DNA of 64,000 nucleotides from Aporrectodea caliginosa (lineage: Eukaryota; Annelida; Clitellata; Crassiclitellata; Lumbricidae), in contig JACEVL010001161.1 in the NCBI GenBank assembly GCA_020284085.1, positions 616,379 through 680,378 on the forward strand, read 5' to 3'. Positions 11,655-24,374 of this stretch are shown piece by piece; the stretch's first letter is position 1; every line of letters begins with the position of its first letter. Position numbers and translations under genes: made by a program. The notes under the pieces are model-generated. The model was given only the letters and a program-made list of their open reading frames with translations, made no database searches and had not been told where the DNA came from.

Positions 11655-11830
11655 ATCACTTGTAATACGATATAATAATAATAATATTTTCGTTTATTGA
11701 AACAATCCGGTTGACAAAACGCAACCGGTTACAGTGTACAATTATGCAATTGAAACAATTCACAAGAACACAAAATGACAGAAGACATAAATCTTAACTA
11801 CTAACAGAACAGACAGCCTGCAATATCATC
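11655..11830 (-). repeat. LINE 3' end (GTAACCGGTTGCG family)
   Basis: Read on minus, it ends GTAACCGGTTGCGTTTTGTC, then CAACCGG, CAATAAACGAAAATATT and ATT repeats. The CCGGTT..AACCGG pairing forms a small hairpin. A second copy of this terminus lies at about 56290-56340, and a diverged one at 12490-12545. Confidence 0.6.
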
Positions 11831-12484
11831 AGTTTAATACTGTCTTTGGGGCTCCTGAGGCCCAGGGCCCCTGAAGCTTCGTCTTCTTTAGATCCGCCTC
11901 AGGAGGGACTATCGAGTGATTCATACACCCGGTGTTATATTATTTTAAAACTTCTATTCTGCTCAATCAAGCGGCAACAGCTCGAGTAAAATCCCATCAA
12001 ACAAACCATATGTGCATTTATGGCTGCGATTTGTATGAAGGTCTCCTCTTTATCGATCTTGGATGGACTATTTGGTTAGGTCTATCATGGTTATTGCTAT
12101 CGATCCTCTGACTGTATAGTCGAGTTATCACGGGAACACGCATCGCCATTTCCACTTTATCGTCCTGCCCTTACGTCATGCATTTAACGAGTGCATTTAT
12201 GATTTTGTTTGTATATAAGTTTATTTAACTACACATTAGGGTGGTTGCATCTGTAATGGAAAATTTTCAACTTCAGTTGTTTACTTTCGCCAACCCGGCA
12301 TTCTGTGCCAATTGGTTTAGAAGTAATGTAGCCCAAACATTATCAGGATTGAACAATATCTAGGACTGCCACAACGTCTTTGAAATGTTGACTTTTACAG
12401 ATAATTTTCGTCATTTCGAGTATAAGTATTTGATTCGCATTTTTGGACCTATGTTTAGTTTTCAACAAAAAGCTGAATGATTTT

Positions 12485-12700
12485 ACTTATTATTATTATA
12501 TTCGTTTATTGGCACACAAAAACCAGCTGACACACCGCAACTGATTACAGATAATTCAAAAGAATAATAAAGATAGAATCAAAATATAAAACTAATGTTA
12601 AAAGGAAGGTTCAAAAGATGGAATTTAGTGTTAAATGGTACATTTTGACAAAGGCTCTCAGATTATTGGTACCAATTTCCGGTAAAGGACTTAAGCACAA
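12485..12700 (-). repeat. LINE 3' UTR, minus strand
   Basis: Inverse of 7735-7880: the words AGATAGAATCAAAATATAAA and CTCAGATTATTGGTACCAAT recur in opposite orientation. It ends with CAATAAACGAATATAATAATAA on the minus strand. The same piece occurs at about 16219-16440 in the second tandem copy. Confidence 0.65.
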
Positions 12701-14074
12701 CTTAAAAATAATTTCTACAATGTTTATGTTCTCGTTGATTGTTTATTATTAATTTTTATTGGCATTTTAGTGGTATTTGATCCGTGAGTTCCTGAGACCG
12801 ATAACCACAAATCTATTCGAACAAGCACACACAAAAGGGTGGAGTGGAAAATAAGCGAAAATTAGAAATTCGAAAAAGTAATAGCAACCAAACGTTGCCT
12901 AATGGCATGGATCAAACACTGTTCAAAATGTTTAAAAAAATATTAATGTCTTCCGCCCCCACCAGAGGGTCAAATTTACGAGACAAAGCGTTTTTCGAGA
13001 AAATTGTAGGTTTTCTTGTAAAGTATTCTAATTGAAAACTAATTAACTGCCATTCAATATACCGCTAGAAAGAGCTCTAAAAACTGAATAAAATGATGTG
13101 TTAATTTTCAGAATATCCCCATATTTGTAGAAGTTATTAACTTTTTACCATTTCCTCAATAATAATAATAACTCTAATAAATAATTTTAATCACTAATCA
13201 GTGTAATCACTAGTAACCAGGCATGCAATAAATGTAAATGTGCTGTAATGTGGACTACTACAGGCAGTTGAATTTATTCCTGGTTTAAATGTTCACTTTT
13301 CATTTTTGATTACAACTATTATGCTTACTGTTCGAGTGTTCCTATATTTGATAAAGGGTGAAACTTTGATGGTGTTGTGGCAGTCCTAAATATTAAAACA
13401 TTTTCATACAACTTGTTGTGTGATGTTTCTGGATGGAATGGAACCAAATGGAACCTTGGCGAACATTAGTTTCACACTTTTATTTATAAGAACCACCCTA
13501 CTACACATATTATATAATGTGTGTGTAAATATATGAACATAATGTGTATACATGCATGTATGCATGTTATGTGTATATGTACATATGGATGTAGATGTGT
13601 GTGTATATTATGTACATGTGTGCATAATAATTATTTATATATGAGTATGTGCGTATGTGAATGCCGGTTAGACTGGTCCACAAAATTAAAAAGTTGGAAA
13701 TACATTGCTCCAATAAGGCTGCCCTTGTTACACATGAAAAAACATAAGTCTGTATGCAAAATTTTGGAAAGATTTGATTATATTCAGAGGTCGCTATGTT
13801 TTCCGACTTTTTGCTACATAGTATGAACTTGTCAAAAAACATGTATAATTTAGATTTTTTCTCAAATCGGTTATAAATTATTTTCAAGTCAGTTATTTTT
13901 TTGAAAAATAAACCGCCCAATTTATAAATATATACTGCAGTGTTACTGCTTAGTCAGGATGCATTACGTTTGTAATAAAATATAATTTTGGATAATTAAA
14001 GAAGTAATCCAGTCTGCATAAATCCCGTCATTGAAGTGCTGGAAACCCGCAACCTACTATTATTTCATTTTGCC

Positions 14075-14900
14075 TTTGTTGGAAAAGAAAATTTTACCCG
14101 ATGACTGGAGACAAGTTGCAGCAAGTATTGTTTCTGTTACTCATCCTTAGTATATGATTGTAAGAATGGATCAGAGCCACTCCACGTTCTGCGCAGTCAT
14201 TGACGACCATCAACAGTTTGACATTTGCCTTCATCGACTGGAAAGTATATAGGGTCCAGGGGTCAGGGAGTAAAGGACTTTGATAGGAAGGCTGTGGGTT
14301 GTTCTTGACCCTGGATGGTAAAAAGATCAAGCAGTTTTAAAGATGTCCTTGTTACATACTCTTCCAGTGGAGTCGGGTGGTCGAAGGAGTTCCTGTCCAG
14401 ACGTTACATGGATAGCGGATTAGGTGGATAAATAAGATTGTATTACCAGAGCAGCCTCGTTGTCTTCAGTGACACGCTTCGAAGAAATAGCGGAGATGAT
14501 GACTGAAAGAGTTAATTAAATCGAACTCAATCTGTAACTCCTTGAATCAGCACAAATTTGTGTTCATACAACTTCCACAGTTTGCGAACACCGGAATCCA
14601 CACACTGTGCGGGGATTCTAGCCTCCTCCCGAATTACCAACGCAGCGACTATTGTTGCTTTCGAGGCCTCACCAAATGCTATAGTCTATTCTGGTAATGA
14701 AATATGAAATTCCTCAGCATTGCCTTGTTTTTTGGGAGTCCAGACCCAAGAATGTGTTTGTCAGGCATCCCTATCAGCCAACATTGTGAGGAACTCCTTG
14801 TTGATGCCAGTTTCACCATAGCTGCCGTTTTGTAACGTACGAGCTTTTATTGCAGAAAGTGAAAAAAACATGTGCTGTAAGCTCATTTCATATTCAAGGC
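14075..14900 (-). pseudogene. Decayed protein-coding repeat, family uncertain
   Basis: On the minus strand a frame contains LLMVVNDCAERGVALIHSYN. Continuing one frame over it reads TKDE, a stop, then QKQYLLQLVSSHR. I recall this combination (NDCAERGV..., TKDE.QKQYLLQVV.HR) from a repeated invertebrate protein family whose function I cannot name. Upstream on minus, 14560-14680, is a further open piece containing IPAQCVDSGVRKLWKLYE. Frameshifts and stops make it non-functional as it stands. It is copied at 17804-18630. Confidence 0.4.
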
Positions 14901-15119
14901 TGGCTTCACAGACGAAAAAGTAGTACTCGAATCACGCTAAATTAGCAGCATACAGAGCAATATTGAACAATACAATTGTAGGATATGAAACGAATTGTGA
15001 TGAAAAGGTAGCATGCAAAATTTAAAAATTAGTTATAAGCCAACAACCGTTTATCTATGAGAAAGAACTTGAAATAAGTGTTTTATTTGTAAATAAGCAT
15101 TATTCTGTTATTTACATTA

Positions 15120-15441
15120 AGTTGGCAATTATCATGATTTGAAAGTGGGTTGGTTTTTGCTTATTTTAATTCCAAGAAGCAAAGCCAAGCCAACAATTTC
15201 AAAAAATTCCCCGCCCCAAACAGCCGATCTTTCAAATTTTTTCAACACGATTTCTAGTAAGGGGTAAAGGGGGGGGCCTTTACAGCTTTTTGAAAAAAAA
15301 TTTTCCCCCAGAAGTTTGGACCCTTAGTGGGGGATTATGAGAAGAGGATTGCACATGTAAGAGAGAGAGTGTCCAAGCTATCCCAAAGGTTTTGGGGGAA
15401 CACAGCCTGTCATAGAAAAGGGTTGCCAGCCTTTTCCCTCA

Positions 15442-15480
<39 letters not shown>

Positions 15481-15584
15481 AAAGAAAAACTTTTTGAATT
15501 TAGCCAATTTTTGAACTAAAATTAAAAAAAAAAATTTTTCTTTTTTAAAAACTTCCGGGAATTTTAAAAAATTAAAAAGAAATT
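15120..15584. other. Suspect consensus at tandem-repeat junction
   Basis: This stretch looks like a corrupted version of 18850-19290. Recognisable words (TTTTTTCAACAC, GTTTGGACC, AAGCTATCCC, AAAGGTTTTGG, GGGTTGCCAG) occur in the same order. Between them the sequence is shortened and dominated by homopolymers, including about 20 T followed by over 20 A near 15443-15483. That is more typical of a low-quality contig end than of genomic DNA. Confidence 0.6.
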
Positions 15585-18500
15585 GCTCCTGAGGCCCAGG
15601 GCCCCTGAAGCTTCGTCTTCTTTAGATCCGCCTCAGGAGGGACTATCGAGTGATTCATACACCCGGTGTTATATTATTTTAAAACTTCTATTCTGCTCAA
15701 TCAAGCGGCAACAGCTCGAGTAAAATCCCATCAAACAAACCATATGTGCATTTATGGCTGCGATTTGTATGAAGGTCTCCTCTTTATCGATCTTGGATGG
15801 ACTATTTGGTTAGGTCTATCATGGTTATTGCTATCGATCCTCTGACTGTATAGTCGAGTTATCACGGGAACACGCATCGCCATTTCCACTTTATCGTCCT
15901 GCCCTTACGTCATGCATTTAACGAGTGCATTTATGATTTTGTTTGTATATAAGTTTATTTAACTACACATTAGGGTGGTTGCATCTGTAATGGAAAATTT
16001 TCAACTTCAGTTGTTTACTTTCGCCAACCCGGCATTCCGTGCCAATTGGTTTAGAAGTAATGTAGCCCAAACATTATCAGGATTGAACAATATCTAGGAC
16101 TGCCACAACGTCTTTGAAATTTTGACTTTTACAGATAATTTCGTCATTTCGAGTATAAGTATTTGATTCGCATTTTTGGACCTATGTTTAGTTTTCAACA
16201 AAAAAGCTGAATGATTTTACTTATTATTATTATATTCGTTTATTGGCACACAAAAACCAGCTGGACACACCGCAACTGATTACAGATAATTCAAAAGAAT
16301 AATAAAGATAGAATCAAAATATAAAACTAATGTTAAAAGGAAGGTTCAAAAGATGGAATTTAGTGTTAAATGGTACATTTTTGACAAAGGCTCTCAGATT
16401 ATTGGTACCACCTTTCCGGTAAAGGACTTAAGAACAACTTAAAAATAATTTCTACAATGTTTATGTTCTCGTTGATTGTTTATTATTAATTTTTATTGGC
16501 ATTTTAGTGGTATTTGATCCGTGAGTTCCTGAGACCGATAACCACAAATCTATTCGAACAAGCACACACAAAAGGGTGGAGTGGAAAATAAGCGAAAATT
16601 AGAAATTCGAAAAGTAATAGCAACCAAACGTTGCCTAATGGCATGGATCAAACACTGTTCAAAATGTTTAAAAATATTAATGTCTTCCGCCCCCACCAGA
16701 GGGTCAAATTTACGAGACAAAGCGTTTTTCGAGAAAATTGTAGGTTTTCTTGTAAAGTATTCTAATTGAAAACTAATTAACTGCCATTCAATATACCGCT
16801 AGAAAGAGCTCTAAAAACTGAATAAAATGATGTGTTAATTTTCAGAATATCCCCATATTTGCAGAAGTTATTAACTTTTTACCATTTCCTCAATAATAAT
16901 AATAACTCTAATAAATAATTGTAATCACTAATCAGTGTAATCACTAGTAACCAGGCATGCAATAAATGTAAATGTGCTGTAATCTGGACCCTACTACAGG
17001 CAGTTGAATTTATTCCTGGTTTAAATGTTCACTTTTCATTTTTGATTACAACTATTATGCTTACTGTTCGAGTGTTCCTATATTTGATAAAGGGTGAAAC
17101 TTTGATGGTGTTGTGGCAGTCCTAAATATTAAAACATTTTCATACAACTTGTTGTGTGATGTTTCTGGATGGAATGGAACCAAATGGAACCTTGGCGAAC
17201 ATTAGTTTCACACTTTTATTTATAAGAACCACCCTACTACACATATTATATAATGTGTGTGTAAATATATGAACATAATGTGTATACATGCATGTATGCA
17301 TGTTATGTGTATATGTACATATGGATGTAGATGTGTGTGTATTTGCGTGCATGTGTGCATAATAATTATTTATATATGAGTATGTGCGTATGTGTGCCGG
17401 TTAGACTGGTCCACAAAATTAAAAGTTGGAAATACATTGCTCCACAAGGCTGCCCTTGTTACACATGAAAACATAAGTCTGTATGCAAAATTTTGGAAAG
17501 ATTTGATTATATTCAGAGGTCGCTATGTTTTCCGACTTTTTGCTACATAGTATGAACTTGTCAAAAAACATGTATAATTTAGATTTTTTCTCAAATCGGT
17601 TATAAATTATTTTCAAGTCAGTTATTTTTTTGAAAAATAAACCGCCCAATTTATAAATATATACTGCAGTGTTACTGCTTAGTCAGGATGCATTACGTTT
17701 GTAATAAAATATAATTTTGGATAATTAAAGAAGTAATCCAGTCTGCATAAATCCCGTCATTGAAGTGCTGGAAACCCGCAACCTACTATTATTTCATTTT
17801 GCCTTTGTTGGAAAAGAAAATTTTACCCGATGACTGGAGACAAGTTGCAGCAAGTATTGTTTCTGTTACTCATCCTTAGTATATGATTGTAAGAATGGAT
17901 CAGAGCCACTCCACGTTCTGCGCAGTCATTGACGACCATCAACAGTTTGACATTTGCCTTCATCGACTGGAAAGTATATAGGGTCCAGGGGTCAGGGAGT
18001 AAAGGACTTTGATAGGAAGGCTGTGGGTTGTTCTTGACCCTGGATGGTAAAAAGATCAAGCAGTTTTAAAGATGTCCTTGTTACATACTCTTCCAGTGGA
18101 GTCGGGTGGTCGAAGGAGTTCCTGTCCAGACGTTACATGGATAGCGGATTAGGTGGATAAATAAGATTGTATTACCAGAGCAGCCTCGTTGTCTTCAGTG
18201 ACACGCTTCGAAGAAATAGCGGAGATGATGACTGAAAGAGTTAATTAAATCGAACTCAATCTGTAACTCCTTGAATCAGCACAAATTTGTGTTCATACAA
18301 CTTCCACAGTTTGCGAACACCGGAATCCACACACTGTGCGGGGATTCTAGCCTCCTCCCGAATTACCAACGCAGCGACTATTGTTGCTTTCGTGGCCTCA
18401 CCAAATGCTTATAGTCTATTCTGGTAATGAAATATGAAATTCCTCAGGATTGCCCAATTTTTTGGGAGTCCAGACCCAAGAATGTGTTTGTCAGGCATCC

Positions 18501-18890
18501 CTAACAGCCAACATTGTGAGGAACTCCTTGTTGATGCCAGTTTCACCATAGCTGCTGTTTTGTAACGTACGAGCTTTTATTGCAGAAAGTGAAAAAACAT
18601 GTGCTGTAAGCTCATTTCATATTCAAGGCTGGCTTCACAGACGAAAAAAGTACTCGAATCACGCTAAATTAGCAGCATACAGAGCAATATTGAACAATAC
18701 AATTGTAGGATATGAAACGAATTGTGATGAAAAGGTAGCATGCAAAATTTAAAAATTAGTTATAAGCCAACAACCGTTTATCTATGAGAAAGAACTTGAA
18801 ATAAGTGTTTTATTTGTAAATAAGCTTATTATTCTGTTATTTACATAAATACAGTTGGCATATTGATCATGATTTCGAAAGATGGTGCTT
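15585..18890. repeat. Tandem duplication, copy 2 of the 3.73-kb unit
   Basis: Second copy of 11851-15180, continuing into normal-looking sequence. It carries the same LINE 3' UTR piece (16219-16440) and the same decayed minus-strand protein (17804-18630). The near identity suggests a very recent event, unresolved haplotypes or a misassembly. Confidence 0.9.
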
Positions 18891-19221
18891 GGTGTTCATG
18901 GGTGCTTATTTTAATTCACAATGAAGCTATTAACGCGTCAGATGCGCAATTTTTTGCAATTTCTACAAAAAGTGTCAAAACCTAGCGACCTCTAAACATG
19001 CTCAGATCTCTTCAATTTTTTCAACACAGAGTCAGTCAAGTGTAACAGGGGCAGCCTTGTGGAGCAGCATATTTTTGAAAAAATATATTTCCCCATGTAA
19101 GTTTGGACCAGTCTAGTGCCGGTGTGCATGTATGTATGTAGTTATGTAGGTATGTGTGCATGCATGTAATAGAGAGTAGAGCTGTCACTTAAGCTATCCC
19201 TAAAGGTTTTGGCGAATTCAT

Positions 19222-19400
19222 TTCTTAGCCTCGTCATATGAAAGTGGGTTGCCAGTCCTTTTCCGCTCGATTTCAACTTCCACCGACGGCAAAGCCAACG
19301 CCAACAAATCTCGAACCAAATTCCTGCCCTGTCGGAGATTCGAGCACTGATCTTTCGATTGATAGTCCATCACTCTAACCACTGCAATTATACTGAGCAT
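19222..19400 (-). repeat. SINE with tRNA-like head, minus strand
   Basis: On minus, 19395 downward reads GCAGTGGTTAGAGTGATGGA (A-box-like) and GTGCTCGAATCTCC (B-box-like). The body then ends at the TTCATTTCTTAGCC motif (plus-strand view). Body-only pieces of the same family lie at 1333, 20690, 34263 and 58243. Confidence 0.55.
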
Positions 19401-20239
19401 AAATTGCGTGTACGAATGATCTAGACATTTACAGACCTTTTCCCGAACCCGATAAAGACTTTACTAAGCACTCTAGCACAACAAATCTGAAAGGGTATGA
19501 TGTAACATTTATAGAGTTGGAAGGGAGATATTCTAATGCACGAGAAAGCACGATCTGCTTACAACATCGTATACGGGAGCAGGACGACAGAGTGTTTCTC
19601 CAGAACGCTAGAATCGCCGAACCGGTTGGTTCTAGATGGGAACACAAAGCACAATGATGCATTCTAGAACTGCAACAATTGGCCACGCACTTAGGCCTAC
19701 CATTATGAAACTTTTGAATTTAGCATTGAACTATTAACTACTAAGCTCGGAATTAGTACGAATGAAAAAATGGAGTGGAAGACCTCGACAGATGCTACTG
19801 GTCTGGATGATGGTGAATGGATACAGCAACCTGAAGGAGAAAGATCAGCATCGAGAGGAGTGGCGCCATTGGATGTTTGAACCAGCAAAATGACTGAGAA
19901 CCTCGAAAAGACTCGAAAAACATTTATAAGACTAACAACAAGTTATTCAAAGCATTGTGTGTGCGTTGCATTCAGCTGCTAAAACGTGTCAAAATCACCT
20001 TTCAGGTAGCTAACGATTATGGTGGGAGGGGACAACTGGGGTAAATATCGCATGGGCGTAGCCAGGAAAACATGTCGGAGGGGATTTTAATATTTCGGGG
20101 GTGGCTACCACTGATGATAGTCGCAAAAGTTACGTTTCTTGTATTTCGCATGTAAAAGCGAATAAGAAATTGTCCGGAAACTTATTTCGGAGGTTTGAAC
20201 ACGTAAAACCACCCCCTAAATACGCGTACATCTCAAAGT
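19401..20239. other. Upstream of the vWA array, no gene recognised
   Basis: Short frames at 19429-19686 and 19703-19888 lack recognisable motifs. Words near 20053-20110 (TGGGCGTAGCCAGG, GGAGGGGATTTTAATATTT) look like one end of a hAT-type element, but I find no partner end. Confidence 0.35.
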
Positions 20240-20450
20240 GACGAACGGCACTGGCTGTTTAGAACATTTTGAGACCTTCCCATTGGCTAAACCCATTCAC
20301 TTCAATAACAAATTTTGTACACGTGGCTTTCCAATGTGTACACCAGCTGTTTCAAGGTCTTTCCTATTGGTTAAACCCGTGTACTTAAACAACATATATT
20401 TTGAAGACGTGGGTGAATTTTTTTAAGTTCTGCGCCAACTGTACTGGCTT
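20240..20450 (+). promoter_or_regulatory. A1 upstream region with two ATTGG repeats
   Basis: Two diverged units contain an inverted CCAAT word (ATTGG at 20282 and 20366), each followed by AACCCRT..ACTT..AACA and then an ACGTG word. They match the four-unit array upstream of V1 and V2. The last ATTGG is about 136 nt before the A1 start codon. Inverted CCAAT boxes are NF-Y type sites in animals; promoter function here is inferred from position and conservation. Confidence 0.5.
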
Positions 20451-21072
20451 GAGCTTGTACTCAAAGGTCTGTAATTGCAATTGCTGACTACGGAACAGCC
20501 ACACAATGCCAACAATTATCCTGCTGATTGCTCTCTTGGTAGTTGGTCCCATCCAGTGGACTGCAGGTATGCAATTGAATTTGTTTTGATAATAGTTATG
20601 ACAGAAGAAAAGAAAAAGAAAAAAATAGCAGTCACTTAATTAAGCCAACTTCAAGAGGCAACCATAAGTGTAAAGCAATAGCGACTTCATTTTCTATGCC
20701 TCGGCATGAAAGAGCCGAAGGACATTCCTCTCCCTCATCGCCTGTTCTTCCCACCGACAGTGCATGATCAGTTTAGTATTGACTTACAGCTGAATTCGCT
20801 TTGGTACTGCATGGCGTCTAAGTGAAGTAGAAACATCTTCATAAATGTTTGAATACAATACAATACAATCTTCATGGCTCAAAGGAGATTGAACCCCGAC
20901 CGAAGGATTCACAGTCCAGTTCGTTAATGGTCTATATCTACAAGAGTAGATTATCGAGCACTGCTGTGAATAGCATGGAAAACTCTTACTTCTATGTTAC
21001 TTTTTTTAACATAAAAATGTACTGATTATTTGGTATTTAACATGTCATTCATGACCCACTCATACACTAGAG

Positions 21073-22395
21073 CAGTGCTGTCCAACCTGCGGCCCGCGGG
21101 CCGCATGCGGCCCGCGGACTGATTCTAAGTGGCCCGCCAGAGCTCGCTAAATATTTGCAATTTCTGTCAAAATGAAGTAAAAAACAAAGTCACTGGTCTA
21201 CTTGCATAGCTATTCGTTCGTATCTTGGTTTATCATTTGACAACGTCAACACAAAATCCAGTTCCTACGACGCATTAAGCGTGCTTAAAATTTTAAAACG
21301 TAGTCTACGGTCCTGAACGTGAGCGGGAACAAACACAATCAAATACCCGGGTAATTATAGGCCTACTAAATAAAATGCTACAGCTATCACCATCTATCGA
21401 ATGATAAGAAGAAATAACCAGTAAGCAAAAGACGCGAGCTACGAGTGATTAAAAGGAAATTATTAAAATAAACACACCCTGTTGAAAGTAATTAAACCGG
21501 AAGCGGATGTCTAGGGCGCTGCCTTGCATATGTTTTGTAATAGTAATGACTATACAACAGCCATTCATCAAATATAAGCTTAGTGATTTGTAACATTCTA
21601 AAAAATGACAGTTAAATCGAGCGAAGGAATTGACAAAACAGGGCTCATCTTAAACACCTTTACCACGCATTGCGGCATTCTTTCGACGCTATAAATTCAG
21701 CAGATACGTTTAATATCCAAATTTAGTCAAAAGTTAGCAGTTAAAACCATAATTAGATCAGTTGAAATTGGATTTCTGTGCTCGTTTTAAAGACAGTCCT
21801 CTGTTGCTCTTCGTTGAAAATCTATTCACGAGTGATATTTCTAATGTATCCACAAAATATGCAGTTATTGAGAGGAGATGAAAGTGCAGTACAGCTTGAA
21901 ATAATTGAAATGCAACATAATATTATTAAATTCTTTACAAACGCAAGGATACGCCGCCAATTGAGTATGCAAATGTTGTAAAAAAAAGTATTTGGAAGCA
22001 CCTACGTCTATGAAATTGGATTTTTTGCTATGACAACGTCAAGTAAAAAAAGGATATTCTTTGACTGATGAACATTTAGAAAATCTAATGAGGGCAGAAG
22101 TTACTGAATACCAACCGCATACAACAAATTTGCAAGCGCAATTCAAAGCCAAATATCTCACTAAAAAGGTACTTGAACATTTATTTTTGTTACTGAACTA
22201 TAATTGTAAAGCATACCTTACATTCCATACATACATACAGCATTCATCATTATTATTCCATAATTAATTTTAATACAGTTAATACATAATTTTCAATAAA
22301 TTTTAGTCGTTGCTTTTGAGTTTAATGGTGCGGCCCTCGGCTTCAAGAATAACTTCTTTGGTGGCCCGCGGTGTCATAAAGGTTGGACAGCACTG
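21073..22395 (+). mobile_element. hAT element with GTF2IRD2-like transposase remnant
   Basis: The ends are CAGTGCTGTCCAACC and, reverse-complemented on the right, CAGTGCTGTCCAACC. They are flanked by a perfect 8-bp duplication, CACTAGAG, at 21065-21072 and 22396-22403. Inside, 21780-22125 (+) reads in pieces as the hAT C-terminal dimerisation region: LLFVENLFTSDISNV, LEIIEMQH, FGSTYV, SSKK and SLTDEHLENLMRAEVTEYQP. Similar text is found in vertebrate GTF2IRD2/Charlie-type transposases (from memory). Frameshifts and a large internal deletion leave it dead. It lies in intron 1 of A1. Confidence 0.85.
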
Positions 22396-23297
22396 CACTA
22401 GAGCAAGGAAGGAGAATTTTGCTAGAGCGATGCTAATCTTGAAAACGCGTGGAAAAGTGTTGCGAATTGATTTTCTTTCATATAAGCTTGTACGCAAAAT
22501 CTGGACCTTGTCTTGATCGTCGACGGTTCTTCAACTATCTGCGGTTGTACTGCATCGTGTCCGGAGTGGGTGTCCGTTCTTCAGTTCAGCAAAAATATAG
22601 TCGACAACCTGAATGTTGGACAGGATGGCGCAAGGGTCGCATTTGTCAAGTTCACTGAAGAGGCTCATGTGGAGTGGGGCTTGAACAAGTAGGCTGAGTA
22701 GAACAGTTTTCTGTGATTTGTCACTTACACATGGAACAGAAACAGTAATGTCGGCAATATTTAAAATGGTCTTATTACTATTTAAATCCCATGTGCATGT
22801 ATATGTATCTATGTATAATGAGTTATCGTAGTGGATGGGTGATAAGCCTGACGTGCTAAAAATTCCTACCTCGATAGAAGCTAATTAATGGTTCTGGCGT
22901 ATACATTTACCATAGTGCCGTTTTAAGAACAGAATCACCCTTTATTCGCCTATTAAGAGCAATTATTATTTAAGTTATATTTAATACAATTGAATTATAT
23001 TTAATACAGTTTAATTATATTATATATGGTTCAAATACCTTGAGCTTGTCGGGCCACGACTATCACGTAGTTTCGTTCACGTCAGGCTTATCACCCTCCG
23101 CTACTTATATAATAATGTTCATAATACGCGTACGTGCATTTATATATGTATGTGAGCATGTTGGTGTATGCTGAATCTGCTGATGTATATGTATGAATGA
23201 ATGTATGTATCTGTGCATTGTATTTATGCATATTTTTCAAAGGCAACTGCAATGTCCAGTGTTTTCATCTCAATTAATATATTATGTATGTATCTTT

Positions 23298-23550
23298 GTG
23301 GGGCGCGCTGGTGTAGGGGTATGTTCGTTGCCTTGCAGCCGGAGGGTTGCGGGTTCGAATCCACCTCAAGCCGCCGCGTAGGGACCCTGGGCAAGTCCTT
23401 CACTCGCAATTGCTCATGCGCTTCGGCGTGAAACTCCGATTCAGTGTCCGCGCTGTAGTCGGGAGCGCCTCTGAGTAGAAATCTTGAAGGGGGGCTATAT
23501 TCAATAAAGAATATTATTATTAGGCCTATCAAGTGCTCATACATACATTA
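23298..23550 (+). repeat. tRNA-derived SINE in intron 2 of A1
   Basis: Same family as 7028: GGTGTAGGGGTATGTTCG, GGGTTCGAATCC, then GTCGGGAGCGCCTCTGAGTA. The tail contains an extra 33-bp ATTCAATAAAGAATATTATT-like insertion before AAGTGCTCATAC. The matching copy in A2 (48032) shows that the SINE landed before the large duplication. Confidence 0.85.
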
Positions 23551-24374
23551 TTTAATAAGGCGCGTTTGTTTAAATTCCTTAGACAGCTATATTCAAAGCG
23601 CCTTTGGATGATTCTTAAAAGTGTCAAAATGCCCAGATACACCGTACATACATACGCTATGCTATACAATAAATATATTATCCATTTACTCGTATAGCGC
23701 TACATCTTAGATTCTAATACTTCCATGTTCGTGTTTCCTGTATAGCTTCACATGTAAGACGTCGCTGATGTCAGCCATTGAGAGGGTTCCCCTTCAGCGG
23801 TGGTGAGTGGCAGAAAACAGTTGGCGATAGCAGAATCATCAAAGAGGATGTCTTCGGCATGGCAGCCAAGAGCAGCGAGTGCCGCAAAAAAGTAGGAATA
23901 GTTATCTCGGATGGCATTCCGAGTCTTGAGGCTGAAATGGCCGCAGTTGCGTCCAGTGCAATTCAGGAGGCTGGCATTAAGATGTTCACCGTCTGCGTAA
24001 CGGAAAGGTGCTCCGAAGTCTTTGCGCAAAGTATTGCTTCGCCTCCAAAACTGGTGAGATCAACATAATGCTGATATTATTGAAGTAGAATTTTTTGCTG
24101 ATTATAGCTCACTCATCAAAGCATTCCCGAATATAAAATAAACGCCTCACGGAGTTTTGTGAGGTTGAGCTATCTATTGAGCGTTGTACTCAGTTCAGTA
24201 CATTCAGTTCTTTCACTTTTGTAGACACTGATGTATGAGCATGGAGAGAGAAACTCAGTCACCATTGAACATCGAAATTCATGCTCACAGGAGTTCAATG
24301 GATTCGCTGAGCTTATAATGTAGTCTACTTGTGCAATTTAAAGGTCTATATTATGTTTATCACTTCCTAAACCC

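Larger units (their letters stand above)
10480..11902. mobile_element. hAT-like element, non-autonomous, with nested repeat
   Basis: The left end is CAGAGGCGGATTTACA; the right end, reverse-complemented, is CTGAGGCGGATCTAAAG. Flanking 8-mers are GATGGATT (10472-10479) and GAGGGACT (11903-11910), 6 of 8 identical, which fits an aged 8-bp hAT target duplication. Both ends carry GGGGCCCTGAAGCTT-like subterminal words. No transposase frame is visible. A second palindromic repeat is nested at about 10553-11255, and a LINE 3' end on the minus strand at about 11655-11830. Confidence 0.65.
11851..15180. repeat. Tandem duplication, copy 1 of a 3.73-kb unit
   Basis: From GCTCCTGAGGCCCAGG at 11851 the sequence recurs at 15585 with a constant shift of about 3734. 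Differences are mostly single-base substitutions and homopolymer length changes, for example in the A-runs near 12876 and 12932. The copy starts inside the right end of the hAT element at 10480 and fades into anomalous sequence after 15120. Confidence 0.9.

Noticed and set aside
12844..13035. 63-aa protein MENKRKLEIRK..., repeated at 16581
   Set aside because: The two copies differ by frame-changing single-base indels, so the frame is not conserved between near-identical duplicates.
24225..24323. Alternative terminal exon of A1 (33 codons, acceptor TTTTGTAG, conserved at 48946-49044 in A2)
   Set aside because: The V1 and V2 equivalents are broken by early stops. The 87-nt exon at 25362 is open in all four copies, fits the vWA C-terminus and ends with the expected cysteine.
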